A DNA stretch of 33,602 nucleotides from Planctomycetota bacterium (GTDB lineage: Bacteria > Planctomycetota > JACOTG01 > JAJDCM01): the NCBI GenBank assembly GCA_029260825.1, contig JAJDCM010000106.1:1-33602 (forward strand), in the 5' to 3' direction. A model generated the notes under the pieces. That model did no database searches. It worked only from the letters and a program-made list of their open reading frames with translations, and was not told the DNA's origin. The position numbers and the translations under genes are program-made. Shown one piece after another: positions 22,931-29,868 of the stretch (the first letter of the stretch is position 1; each line of letters opens with the position of its first letter).

Positions 22931-24868
22931 ATGGACATGGCTAGAGATTTAAGAAAGTCCCCCGGATTGCCACGAGTAGTCCGGGGGCTTTTTTTATCCA
23001 GGGCCCCCATTCTTCTTTTCCTGGCTCTGATTCCAGGTCTCCTATTCACTTCCTGCGACTCGCCTGAAACCGAGGTGAGAACCAGGAATCTGCTCCTCAT
23101 CTCCATCGACACACTGAGAGCGGATCGGCTTGGCAGCTATGGCTCCCCCATTCCTCTCACTCCGAATCTGGATCAACTGGCAAAAGACGGGATCCGGTTC
23201 GATCAGGTCTGGACCACCGCTCCCATAACATTGCCAAGCCACGCCTCCCTGCTGACCGGGCTCCGGCCCTCTCGTCATGGAGTCCTTGATAATAGCCCTT
23301 ACCCCCTGTCAAAAGAGGCTCCAACTCTGGCGACCATCCTGGCAGAAGAGGGGTACGCCTGCTCGGCTGTCGTAGGAGCCGCTCCGCTTGATCAACGCTT
23401 CGGCCTGGACCGAGGTTTCCAGACCTACGACGGCCAATTTGACTCTCGTCCGGGGGATCCCCGCTTCTCCGAGAGAACTGGAGAAGACGTTGTTTCTCGC
23501 GCTCGCCGCATTCTCAAGCAGGTCGACAGCGAAAGACCTTTCTTTCTTTTCGTCCATTTCTTTGACCCTCATGCTCCCTACTCTCCCCCTTCTCTTTTCG
23601 CATCAGGGCCCGGGTCAGACTATGATCGAGAAGTTACGTTTGTCGATCACTGCGTGGGAAACCTGCTCTCCATCTTGACCTCGGAGGGCCTCGCGGAAGA
23701 GACCCTGATCGTCTTCACCGCCGACCACGGAGAAGGCTTATCTCAGCATGGTGAGCAAACTCACGCCCACCTCGTTCATGAAGCAACCCTCAGGATCCCC
23801 CTGATTTTCCGCCTCCCCCAAAATGCCCAGGCTGGTCGGGAGATTTTCGAGCCGATCTCGATCGTCGATGTCGCCCCCACGGTCCTGAGCCTCCTTGGAA
23901 AAAGCCAGGACCGATTCACTCTTGGGCATGATGGGTTCGACCTCTCGTCCATTCTTCTTGACCCAAAGACCAGGCCTCCCATGGACCGTCCTCTTTACGC
24001 CGAGAGCCACTACGGAAACCTTCGTTACAACTGGGCGATCACTTCAGCCATTCGAATCGGCAACTTCAAATGGATTGATCACGGAGGTCGGACGGAAGGC
24101 TTCAATCTGGAGCTCGATCCCGAGGAGAAGAACCCCCTTTTGCCTCGGCCTGACCAAAAAAAGATGTTTTCTGAGCTTCTGATGGCTGAACGGGAACGAA
24201 CCGCCCTGGCCTCGAGTCGACTCCAACACCAACCTCACCTCGTAAACCTGGGTTATGTGGAGCCCTCCCCGGCCCCTTCATCACCGACGATGGAGGAAAA
24301 CCGCCTCCTCCCCGCACCGCAGGACAAACTCCCGGTGGTGTCCCTCCTGAACAAGGCAATGGATCGTCGGAAAAAAAATCCCAGACAAGCTCTTGAGGCG
24401 GCAACGGAGGCCTGCCGACTCGATCCCCTCAACCCGGAAGCACATTTCATTCTTGGATACTGCCTGCGGGACCAGGCGAATCGTCACGGACGCCAGGGAA
24501 CGCCGGATCCGGTCATCCTCCACCAGGCGTCCCTGTCCCTCCGTCGAGCCCTTGAACTTCGCCCCTTTCATCGAAAAGCCGTGAACATGCTTGCGTCCGT
24601 CAGCGTATCGCTGACCGATACAACGGAAGTGGCAATCATCATTTCCGAGATCGAAGAAGCGGTCGCCCGAGGAGCCGGAGATCGGACGACACGATTCATG
24701 CTCGCCGGTTCAATCCTGACCCATAACCCAGAGAATCTCTCCGAGACAGAGCTCGGGAAGCACGTCACACGGCTGCTCAAGGGCGTCATGTCCACCGGGC
24801 CATCCCCCCCAGATGATCTCTCGAACCGGGCCCAAGAGCTCCTCTTGACGGTTACCCAGGCCCCATAG
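22931..24868 (+). CDS. Alkaline-phosphatase-superfamily (sulfatase-like) lipoprotein with TPR-like tail
   Basis: Numbered from ATG 22931, this 645-residue protein has a signal sequence ending LLFTSC (Cys42, likely lipidated). A sulfatase-fold domain runs from about 55 to 400, with metal-binding ISIDTLRADRLG (Asp60), a nucleophile site PITLPSHASLLTG and FTADHGEG (Asp265, His266). In true sulfatases the nucleophile is Cys or Ser in CxPxR, modified to formylglycine. Here it is Thr100 in TLPSH, as in Thr-nucleophile phosphotransferases of the same superfamily. A phosphate, phosphodiester or phosphoglycerol substrate is therefore more likely than a sulfate ester. The last 200 residues are TPR-like (ALEAATEACRLDPLNPEAHF). 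A TTG at 22901, preceded by AGGGAA, is an alternative start. A terminator lies inside the signal-sequence codons. Confidence 0.8.
   Translation: MDMARDLRKSPGLPRVVRGLFLSRAPILLFLALIPGLLFTSCDSPETEVRTRNLLLISIDTLRADRLGSYGSPIPLTPNLDQLAKDGIRFDQVWTTAPITLPSHASLLTGLRPSRHGVLDNSPYPLSKEAPTLATILAEEGYACSAVVGAAPLDQRFGLDRGFQTYDGQFDSRPGDPRFSERTGEDVVSRARRILKQVDSERPFFLFVHFFDPHAPYSPPSLFASGPGSDYDREVTFVDHCVGNLLSILTSEGLAEETLIVFTADHGEGLSQHGEQTHAHLVHEATLRIPLIFRLPQNAQAGREIFEPISIVDVAPTVLSLLGKSQDRFTLGHDGFDLSSILLDPKTRPPMDRPLYAESHYGNLRYNWAITSAIRIGNFKWIDHGGRTEGFNLELDPEEKNPLLPRPDQKKMFSELLMAERERTALASSRLQHQPHLVNLGYVEPSPAPSSPTMEENRLLPAPQDKLPVVSLLNKAMDRRKKNPRQALEAATEACRLDPLNPEAHFILGYCLRDQANRHGRQGTPDPVILHQASLSLRRALELRPFHRKAVNMLASVSVSLTDTTEVAIIISEIEEAVARGAGDRTTRFMLAGSILTHNPENLSETELGKHVTRLLKGVMSTGPSPPDDLSNRAQELLLTVTQAP
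22954..22994 (+). terminator. Intrinsic terminator inside the 5' coding region
   Basis: CCCCCGGA (22959-22966) pairs with TCCGGGGG (22980-22987). The stem can be extended by AAAG/CTTT with one bulged T, and a T-rich run (22989-22995) follows. It is a strong intrinsic terminator for the ExbD end of the operon. It also lies within the codons for the signal sequence of the next gene, so it may act as an attenuator for it. Confidence 0.85.
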
Positions 24869-25009
24869 AATCGGTAGCTGGAACGATCCGACATCTTCTT
24901 CCTCACCAGCCAGTAGACTTTGACGGATGACAGCGAAGTCGCGGCCATCCAATGACTTGCGGGCGACAATCCCAGATCGAAAGAGGCTGAAAAATGCGTC
25001 AGATTAGCG

Positions 25010-25038
25010 TTGACACTCATGATGAGCGCAGCTAGAAT
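25010..25038 (+). promoter_or_regulatory. Strong sigma70-type promoter of secretin B
   Basis: TTGACA (25010-25015), a 17-nt spacer and TAGAAT (25033-25038) match the consensus at 11 of 12 positions with ideal spacing. Transcription should start near 25045 and give secretin B a leader of about 235 nt. This is the best promoter in the window. Confidence 0.8.
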
Positions 25039-25046
25039 TCGCGCGT

Positions 25047-25079
25047 TTTCCGGTAGACCTATTTTGTGCCTACCGGAAA
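25047..25079 (+). other. 5' leader hairpin at the secretin B transcript start
   Basis: TTTCCGGTAG (25047-25056) and CTACCGGAAA (25070-25079) form a perfect 10-bp stem with a 13-nt loop, beginning about where the transcript from the promoter at 25010 should start. A 5'-terminal stem of this kind typically protects mRNA from decay. No U run follows, so it is not a terminator. Confidence 0.6.
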
Positions 25080-25167
25080 CCCTCGGCTTGAAAAAAGGGA
25101 AGCAGTTCCATCACTAACGCGTGTTGTGCATCGAAGGGAAACCTTCGGTGCCAGTCCCATATATCCA

Positions 25168-25225
25168 TGGGATTTGCCAGGGGGACTTGCCAGAGGATTT
25201 GCCACTGGCACTCTTGGCAGTCATG
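25168..25225 (+). repeat. TTGCCA repeats and inverted TGGCA in the secretin B leader
   Basis: Three copies of TTGCCA occur about 13 nt apart, followed by TGGCAC and TTGGCAG in the opposite sense. TGCCAGAG can pair with CTCTTGGCA with one bulge. This may be leader RNA structure or a set of binding sites. It lies 55-110 nt before the start codon. Confidence 0.4.
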
Positions 25226-25280
25226 AACAACAACACGTCGAAAAGCGGAACCAAAAACGCCAGAACAGAAAGGCGGAGAA

Positions 25281-27911
25281 ATGACTTGTTGGACGATTTC
25301 GTCTGGTCGTGATTCAAGGACCGGCGTGCTCCGTTGGCTTAGCGCTAGCGCGATCGCAGTGCTCCTCGTGCTTCCGGGATGTGGATCGGCGCCGACTCAG
25401 GATGAGGCTTCCGCTGACACAACCGGAGTCGAAGAAGTTGAAGGGGCCACCGAAGGAACCTCTTCGGCACCCGTTGATGAAACGGGACGGATCAACCTCG
25501 AACAACAGCGAAGCTCGATTCTTCGAGAGTCGTATGTAACCAACGCCCGACGCTATATGTCGGACGGCGACCTCTCCAAGGCAGAGCAGGAAATCATCCG
25601 GGCTCAACAGGTGGCCGCCAACGATCCCGAAGTCACCGAGCTCTACAATGAAATCCGTCGAGCCATGGGTGATCGAAGCGGTGAGGTCCAGAGTCTGGCC
25701 CAAACCATGGATGATCGGATCAAAGTCTCGATCGAACAGCAACAGATCGAGGCAGGACGTCGGTCGGAGGCAGGCACCGCATTTGTTCGCGACGGCAACT
25801 ATGATGATGCCATCACCGAATACGAAGCCGTTCTTCGGATCATCCAGTTCAATCCATACAAGAACGTCAGCTTCGGCAGCATGCAGGCCGACACGGAAGC
25901 AGCGCTTGCCGAGGCCCAAAACCTCCAGCGCACCGCCACCGAGGAAGCTCGACGGAGTCGGGCAGAAGCCATCTACAACGAGCTCAAGAATCAAGAGCTC
26001 CTCGAGAATCTGCGACGTGAGAAGAGAATCGAACGACTCTTCAGCGAAGCTTGGAATCGATTCAGCCGTGGCGAGTACAGTCAGGCCGAGCACATGGCCA
26101 ACGCCATCCTCGCCATCGACCCTCTCCATGAAGAAGCTCTCGACCTTCTCGAGACTTCCCGAGACGCAAGACATCAACAAGTCGCCGAAGACACCCTGGT
26201 CAACAAGCGAGAGCAGTACCGACGATGGATCGAAGATGTCAGAAGCTCTCAGATTCCGTATTCCGACATTTTGGTCTGGCCCTCCCAAACCTACTGGGAC
26301 AACGTTGTCCGTCTTCGACTCGAAGACACGCGCTCAGCTCAGGACAGCGAAGACGCCCGCAAGGTCGTGCGCCTCAAGAATCAGCTGAAGAACAGCCGAA
26401 CAAGTCTCGAGTTTGAAGATGCGGCCCTTCCCGATGTCATCAAATTCCTCCGTTCGGTCTCCGGGATCAACATCCTGATCGATCCGGAAATCCTCGGCGA
26501 CCTGGAAGCCATCATTGTTCCGGGACAGATCAACCTGCAAAACATCACGGTTGAATCGGCTCTCAACATCCTTTTGACCTATGCAAGCGACGCCGATGTT
26601 GCCTTCCGTGAAGGGGTCGTCCTGATCACTTCCAAGGAAAAGGCCTTCGGAAAAGCAAGTGCACGACTTCACGATATTCGTGACATCACCATCGGCCTCA
26701 CCAAGTTCGAGAGTCCTGCCATTAACCTGAATCTTTCAGGCGGTGGTGGCCTCGATGAGGCTCCCCCTCTCTGGGGAAAAATCGAGGAGACCGAGCCCGA
26801 GCTCACTCCCGAAGACATTATTGATCTCATCCGGGCAAACATTGCTGCAGACACCTGGGACGCAAATCCTGGCACCATTGATGTCTCGGGTGGTCGACTT
26901 CTCGTCGTGCACACTCCTGAAGTTCAAGAAGAGGTCGGCCAGTTCTTGAATGACCTCAAGAAGTTCATGGGAATCATCGTCACGATCGAGACACGCTTCC
27001 TCACCATGGAAGAAGGATTCCTGCAGGACATCGGCGTTGAGTTCCGTGGTCTTGGTGGTCAACCGGGGACGGGAGATCTGGCCCTGCTTGACGACGTTAC
27101 CAACGGCTTCGAAGACAATGCTTCCCGAGGTCGCGACAACAACGGAACCGGCCTACCGACAGCAGCCGCTGGCAACCCATCCGCGGGTATTTTCTTCAAT
27201 GACGGCTCCGACGGCGATGCCCGGGCCCGAACCGAGAACATCCTCGACAAGGCGGTTGGAACCTTGCTTTCAGCTTCTGGTGGTTTGAGCCTCGAATGGG
27301 CTTTCCTTGATGACACTCAGGTGAACACGGTGATTCGAGCGGTTGAGAAGAGCAACCGAGCTTCGGTTTTGACTGCTCCCAAGCTCACCGCTTACAACAC
27401 CCAGAAGTCATCGATCCACCTGATCAACCAGATTTCCTACATTCAGGACTTCGAGGTTGAAGTCGCCCAGACCGCGTTTATTGCTGACCCTGTGATTGGA
27501 CTCATCCAGGACGGCATCGTCTTCGACGTTCGCCCCACCGTCAGTAATGATCGTCAGTATGTGACCCTCGAACTTCAACCCACGGTTGCGACTTTGCTTC
27601 AGCCGATCCCGACGTTCACCACGTTCCTGGCCGGCCTCACCACTCCGGTGACCCTCCAGCTTCCGGAACTTACTGTTTCCCGAGCAGCCACCACGGTGAA
27701 AGTGCCAGATGGCGGTTCAGTGATCATTGGTGGTCTCAAAAACGTGGTCAAGCAGGACAGCAAGGCAGAGACTCCCTTCTTTGCGGATCTCCCTCTTGTC
27801 GGCTTCCTGTTCTCACGAAAAGCCAATGCTGAAGAGATCCAGGATCTCATCATCATCGCCACCGTGCAGATCACCGATCTTCGAGAGCAGACAGAGAACC
27901 TGGGTCGATAA
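25281..27911 (+). CDS. Secretin-like outer-membrane lipoprotein B with TPR-like N-terminus
   Basis: This 876-residue paralogue of the 14141-16744 product has the same order: lipoprotein signal (LVLPGC, Cys34) and helical TPR-like part (RYMSDGDLSKAEQEIIRAQQ; FSRGEYSQAEHMANAILAID). An STN-type domain follows at about 374-450 (FEDAALPDVIKFLRSVSGIN), then an N-domain with TIDVSGGRLLVVHTPEV. The secretin core is at about 563-870 (VTIETRFLTMEEGFLQDIGV; LTAPKLTAYN; VIIGGLKNVV; PFFADLPLVGFLFSRK). Both share unusual segments: a Gly/Asp-rich loop then FFNDGSDGDARARTEN, and SYIQDFEVEVAQTAFIADP. The ATG follows AGGCGGAG. It has its own promoter and terminator, so it forms a single-gene unit beside the motor operon. 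It may replace or co-assemble with secretin A. Confidence 0.82.
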   Translation: MTCWTISSGRDSRTGVLRWLSASAIAVLLVLPGCGSAPTQDEASADTTGVEEVEGATEGTSSAPVDETGRINLEQQRSSILRESYVTNARRYMSDGDLSKAEQEIIRAQQVAANDPEVTELYNEIRRAMGDRSGEVQSLAQTMDDRIKVSIEQQQIEAGRRSEAGTAFVRDGNYDDAITEYEAVLRIIQFNPYKNVSFGSMQADTEAALAEAQNLQRTATEEARRSRAEAIYNELKNQELLENLRREKRIERLFSEAWNRFSRGEYSQAEHMANAILAIDPLHEEALDLLETSRDARHQQVAEDTLVNKREQYRRWIEDVRSSQIPYSDILVWPSQTYWDNVVRLRLEDTRSAQDSEDARKVVRLKNQLKNSRTSLEFEDAALPDVIKFLRSVSGINILIDPEILGDLEAIIVPGQINLQNITVESALNILLTYASDADVAFREGVVLITSKEKAFGKASARLHDIRDITIGLTKFESPAINLNLSGGGGLDEAPPLWGKIEETEPELTPEDIIDLIRANIAADTWDANPGTIDVSGGRLLVVHTPEVQEEVGQFLNDLKKFMGIIVTIETRFLTMEEGFLQDIGVEFRGLGGQPGTGDLALLDDVTNGFEDNASRGRDNNGTGLPTAAAGNPSAGIFFNDGSDGDARARTENILDKAVGTLLSASGGLSLEWAFLDDTQVNTVIRAVEKSNRASVLTAPKLTAYNTQKSSIHLINQISYIQDFEVEVAQTAFIADPVIGLIQDGIVFDVRPTVSNDRQYVTLELQPTVATLLQPIPTFTTFLAGLTTPVTLQLPELTVSRAATTVKVPDGGSVIIGGLKNVVKQDSKAETPFFADLPLVGFLFSRKANAEEIQDLIIIATVQITDLREQTENLGR

Positions 27912-27952
27912 CGCCCCCGGGCCAAAAGCCCAAAAAAAACTTCTGCCATACT

Positions 27953-27990
27953 GGGGGTACCAAGGGACTCATCCTTTGGTACCCTTTTTT
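27953..27990 (+). terminator. Intrinsic terminator after secretin B
   Basis: GGGTACCAAGG (27955-27965) pairs with CCTTTGGTACCC (27973-27984), with a small bulge and a 7-nt loop. Six T (27985-27990) follow. It ends the secretin B transcript 42 nt after the stop codon. Confidence 0.9.
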
Positions 27991-28096
27991 ATGGTAGGAG
28001 GCTTTCTCTCAAGCGGAAGGCGCCTTCAGGGTGTTCCCCTTCGGGAAGACGACCTTGGGAGCGTAGACCGGTAGACCGAATCATTGAGTCACGGAC

Positions 28097-28891
28097 ATGA
28101 CCGACCTCAAAGCCATCTTTTTCGACGTAGACGATACCCTCTACTCGACATCCGTCTTCGCCAAGAAGGCCCGGGAAAATGCCGTGGACGCGATGATCCG
28201 CCTGGGTCTCAAGATGCGCAAAGAGCCCCTCATGCGGGAGCTCAATGAAGTCATTTCCGAGTTCTCATCCAACTACGAACACCACTTCGACCAGCTCCTG
28301 GCCCGGCTCCCTGCCCATTGTTATTCCGGGATTAACCCGGCCCTTCTGGTGGCCGCCGGTGTCATCGCCTACCACGACACCAAAATGCGGAACCTGAAGC
28401 CCTATCAAGACGCATGGGAAGCTGTGGATGCCCTTTCAAAAACGCCTCTGATCTTGGGGGTCATCACGGCCGGGCTGAAGATCAAACAAGCTGAAAAGCT
28501 GCTTCGCCTCGAACTTTACGACTACTTCGTCCCCACCGCGATCTTCATCTCCGATCAAATCGGGATCAGCAAACCCAACGTGAAGCTGTACCAGAGAGCC
28601 TGTATGGCCCTCAACATCCTGCCGTCAGAGGCGATGTATGTTGGAGACAACCCGACTCATGACATCGACCCTCCCAATCAAATTGGCATGATCACGGTGA
28701 GAATGCGAAAAGGTGGGCGATACCAGGATGAGGAAAGCGTGACCAAGGCAACCTACGACCTGGACCACTTTGACAGCCTCCTTGAGATCCTTCGATCTGA
28801 CTTTGACCTTCAGCTTCCGGTCAAAAACAGGGGCGAAGAGTCGACGAAGGATGGCAAAGAAAAGCCTGTGAAGTCCAAGTCCGCGGGCTAG
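28097..28891 (+). CDS. HAD-superfamily hydrolase, subfamily IA (TIGR02253-like)
   Basis: This 264-residue protein is a haloacid-dehalogenase-type phosphatase. Motif I is FFDVDDTLY (nucleophile Asp10, acid Asp12). Motif II is GVITAGL (Thr124). Motif III has the Lys of GISKPN (Lys159), and motif IV is YVGDNPTHDID (Asp184). The helical cap between residues 15 and 95 (FAKKARENAVDAMIRLGL; HHFDQLLARL) closely follows the TIGR02253 subfamily, whose cellular substrates are mostly unproven. The last 30 residues are a charged, low-complexity extension rich in Lys, Glu and Ser. No strong ribosome site precedes the ATG. It is convergent with ridA, and the stop lies inside a shared palindrome. Confidence 0.88.
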   Translation: MTDLKAIFFDVDDTLYSTSVFAKKARENAVDAMIRLGLKMRKEPLMRELNEVISEFSSNYEHHFDQLLARLPAHCYSGINPALLVAAGVIAYHDTKMRNLKPYQDAWEAVDALSKTPLILGVITAGLKIKQAEKLLRLELYDYFVPTAIFISDQIGISKPNVKLYQRACMALNILPSEAMYVGDNPTHDIDPPNQIGMITVRMRKGGRYQDEESVTKATYDLDHFDSLLEILRSDFDLQLPVKNRGEESTKDGKEKPVKSKSAG

Positions 28892-28914
28892 CCCGGATGA
28901 ATCATCCGGGCTAG
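28888..28914. terminator. Convergent palindrome containing both stop codons
   Basis: CTAGCCCGGATG (28888-28899) and CATCCGGGCTAG (28903-28914) form a perfect 12-bp stem with a 3-nt loop. The TAG stop of the HAD gene (28889-28891) and the TAG stop of ridA (28913-28911, minus) both fall within the arms. No T run follows on either strand. It could act as a bidirectional, non-canonical terminator or 3'-end stabiliser. Confidence 0.6.
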
Positions 28915-29288
28915 TGGGCGATCAACTCGATCTCAACGGCGAGATTCTTGGGAAGGCCGGCTACGGCAACACAGGATCTGGCTGGCGGGGAATCCGTAAA
29001 ATGGGCCCCATAGACTGCGTTCATCTCCGCAAAATCGTCCATATCGCGAAGAAACACTGTCGTTTTCACAACGTTCGAAAGTGACATCCCAGCAGCGCCC
29101 AGGACCGCCTTCAAGTTGGTGAAGATACGCTCGGTCTGCTCGGTCACGGTTCCCTCTTCGACTTCACTCGTAGCGGGATTGATCGAGACCTGGCCGGCCA
29201 AGAAGAGAAACCCACCGGCTTCAACTGCCTGAGAGTAGGGACCGATGGGCTTGGGTGCATCATCCGTCTTGATGATTCGATCAGGCAT
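28911..29288 (-). CDS. ridA: RidA family enamine/imine deaminase
   Basis: This 125-residue protein matches RidA (YjgF/YER057c/UK114), a cytoplasmic trimer. It hydrolyses reactive 2-aminoacrylate and other enamines released by PLP enzymes, protecting them from damage. Signature segments are PKPIGPYSQAVEAGGFLFLA, GQVSINPATSEV, TTVFLRDMDDFAEMN and the C-terminal PARSCVAVAGLPKNLAVEIE. Arg104 holds the carboxylate and the terminal VEIE contributes the active-site Glu. The length is typical. The ATG follows AAGGAG. It is the last gene of a leftward group with the coiled-coil gene upstream (21-nt gap). Confidence 0.92.
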   Translation of the reverse strand: MPDRIIKTDDAPKPIGPYSQAVEAGGFLFLAGQVSINPATSEVEEGTVTEQTERIFTNLKAVLGAAGMSLSNVVKTTVFLRDMDDFAEMNAVYGAHFTDSPPARSCVAVAGLPKNLAVEIELIAH

Positions 29289-29308
29289 GAATTCGAACTC
29301 CTTAACCG

Positions 29309-29776
29309 CTAGTTTTCGTCTTGAAACGCTGCTAGCTTTTCTTCCAGCTCTGTCACCGTTCGCCGCAGATCGAGATTGTAGCGGGCCTCCATTCCCAAGG
29401 CCTTGGACAGACGATCTCGTTCCTTCTTGAACTCCTCCATCTCAGCAAAGGTCTTTTCCAGCTGAGCTCGAAGGTTTTCCATTTCGTTTTTCCCCGCTTC
29501 CGAGGACGGCTCTTCCTGCTCGGATACCTCTGCCATAGAAGCACCTTGAGCTTCTCCCTTCAACGCCGCCTCCGCCTGGGTTCTGGCTCTAGCTTCAGCC
29601 GCGAGAGCAGCCGCAAGCTCTTTTTCCATGGCTGCCTTTTGCGCCATCTGCAGGAAAAGGAACACGGCCAGCCCGACGGCCACCATGACGAAGGCCACCA
29701 AAAGCCCGACCAAAGACCGTCCTTCATTCCCTTTTCGATGAGTGGGAGCCAGAGCTGGTTTCTGTGACAAAGGCAT
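29309..29776 (-). CDS. Membrane-anchored coiled-coil protein, unknown function
   Basis: From ATG 29776 this is a 155-residue protein. A short basic cytoplasmic start (ALAPTHRKGNEGR) is followed by one membrane segment at about 21-44 (SLVGLLVAFVMVAVGLAVFL). A long Ala/Glu-rich helix follows, then a second Glu/Leu-rich coiled coil to the end (NLRAQLEKTFAEMEEFKKER and TVTELEEKLAAFQ). An ATG at 29824 would add 16 residues; the region before 29776 has only a weak AGAAAGAA ribosome site. I recognise no family. It may be an inner-membrane scaffold with a periplasmic helix. It sits upstream of ridA in the same direction. Confidence 0.65.
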   Translation of the reverse strand: MPLSQKPALAPTHRKGNEGRSLVGLLVAFVMVAVGLAVFLFLQMAQKAAMEKELAAALAAEARARTQAEAALKGEAQGASMAEVSEQEEPSSEAGKNEMENLRAQLEKTFAEMEEFKKERDRLSKALGMEARYNLDLRRTVTELEEKLAAFQDEN

Positions 29777-29868
29777 GTTGTTCTTTCTGGATCGAACCGA
29801 TGAAACACCTGAAACGCGGACCATAGCACACAGGAACGAGGATCGTCAAGGAGGCCAAACTCGCCAGT

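Larger units (their letters stand above)
24869..25280. other. Intergenic region with promoter, leader hairpin and TTGCCA repeats
   Basis: I see no gene in this 412-nt gap; the open frame on the minus strand (24568-25020) is mostly antisense to the phosphatase-family gene. The first 140 bases show nothing clear. A near-consensus promoter (25010-25038), a hairpin at the expected transcript start (25047-25079) and a repeat-rich leader (about 25170-25225) follow, all upstream of secretin B. Confidence 0.6.

Noticed and set aside
24568..25020. 150-residue minus-strand open frame reaching into the gap before secretin B
   Set aside because: Two thirds lies antisense to the phosphatase-family gene, and its Ser/Arg-rich sequence has no domain. 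The promoter on the other strand explains the gap better.
25314..26288. 324-residue open frame on the minus strand
   Set aside because: Fully antisense to secretin B, whose domains are clear; no family similarity.
28020..28035. A 16-bp match between 28020 region and the 10184 region (CGCCTTCAGGGTGTTC)
   Set aside because: One match of this length is not far from chance in a window of this size, and the copies have unrelated contexts.
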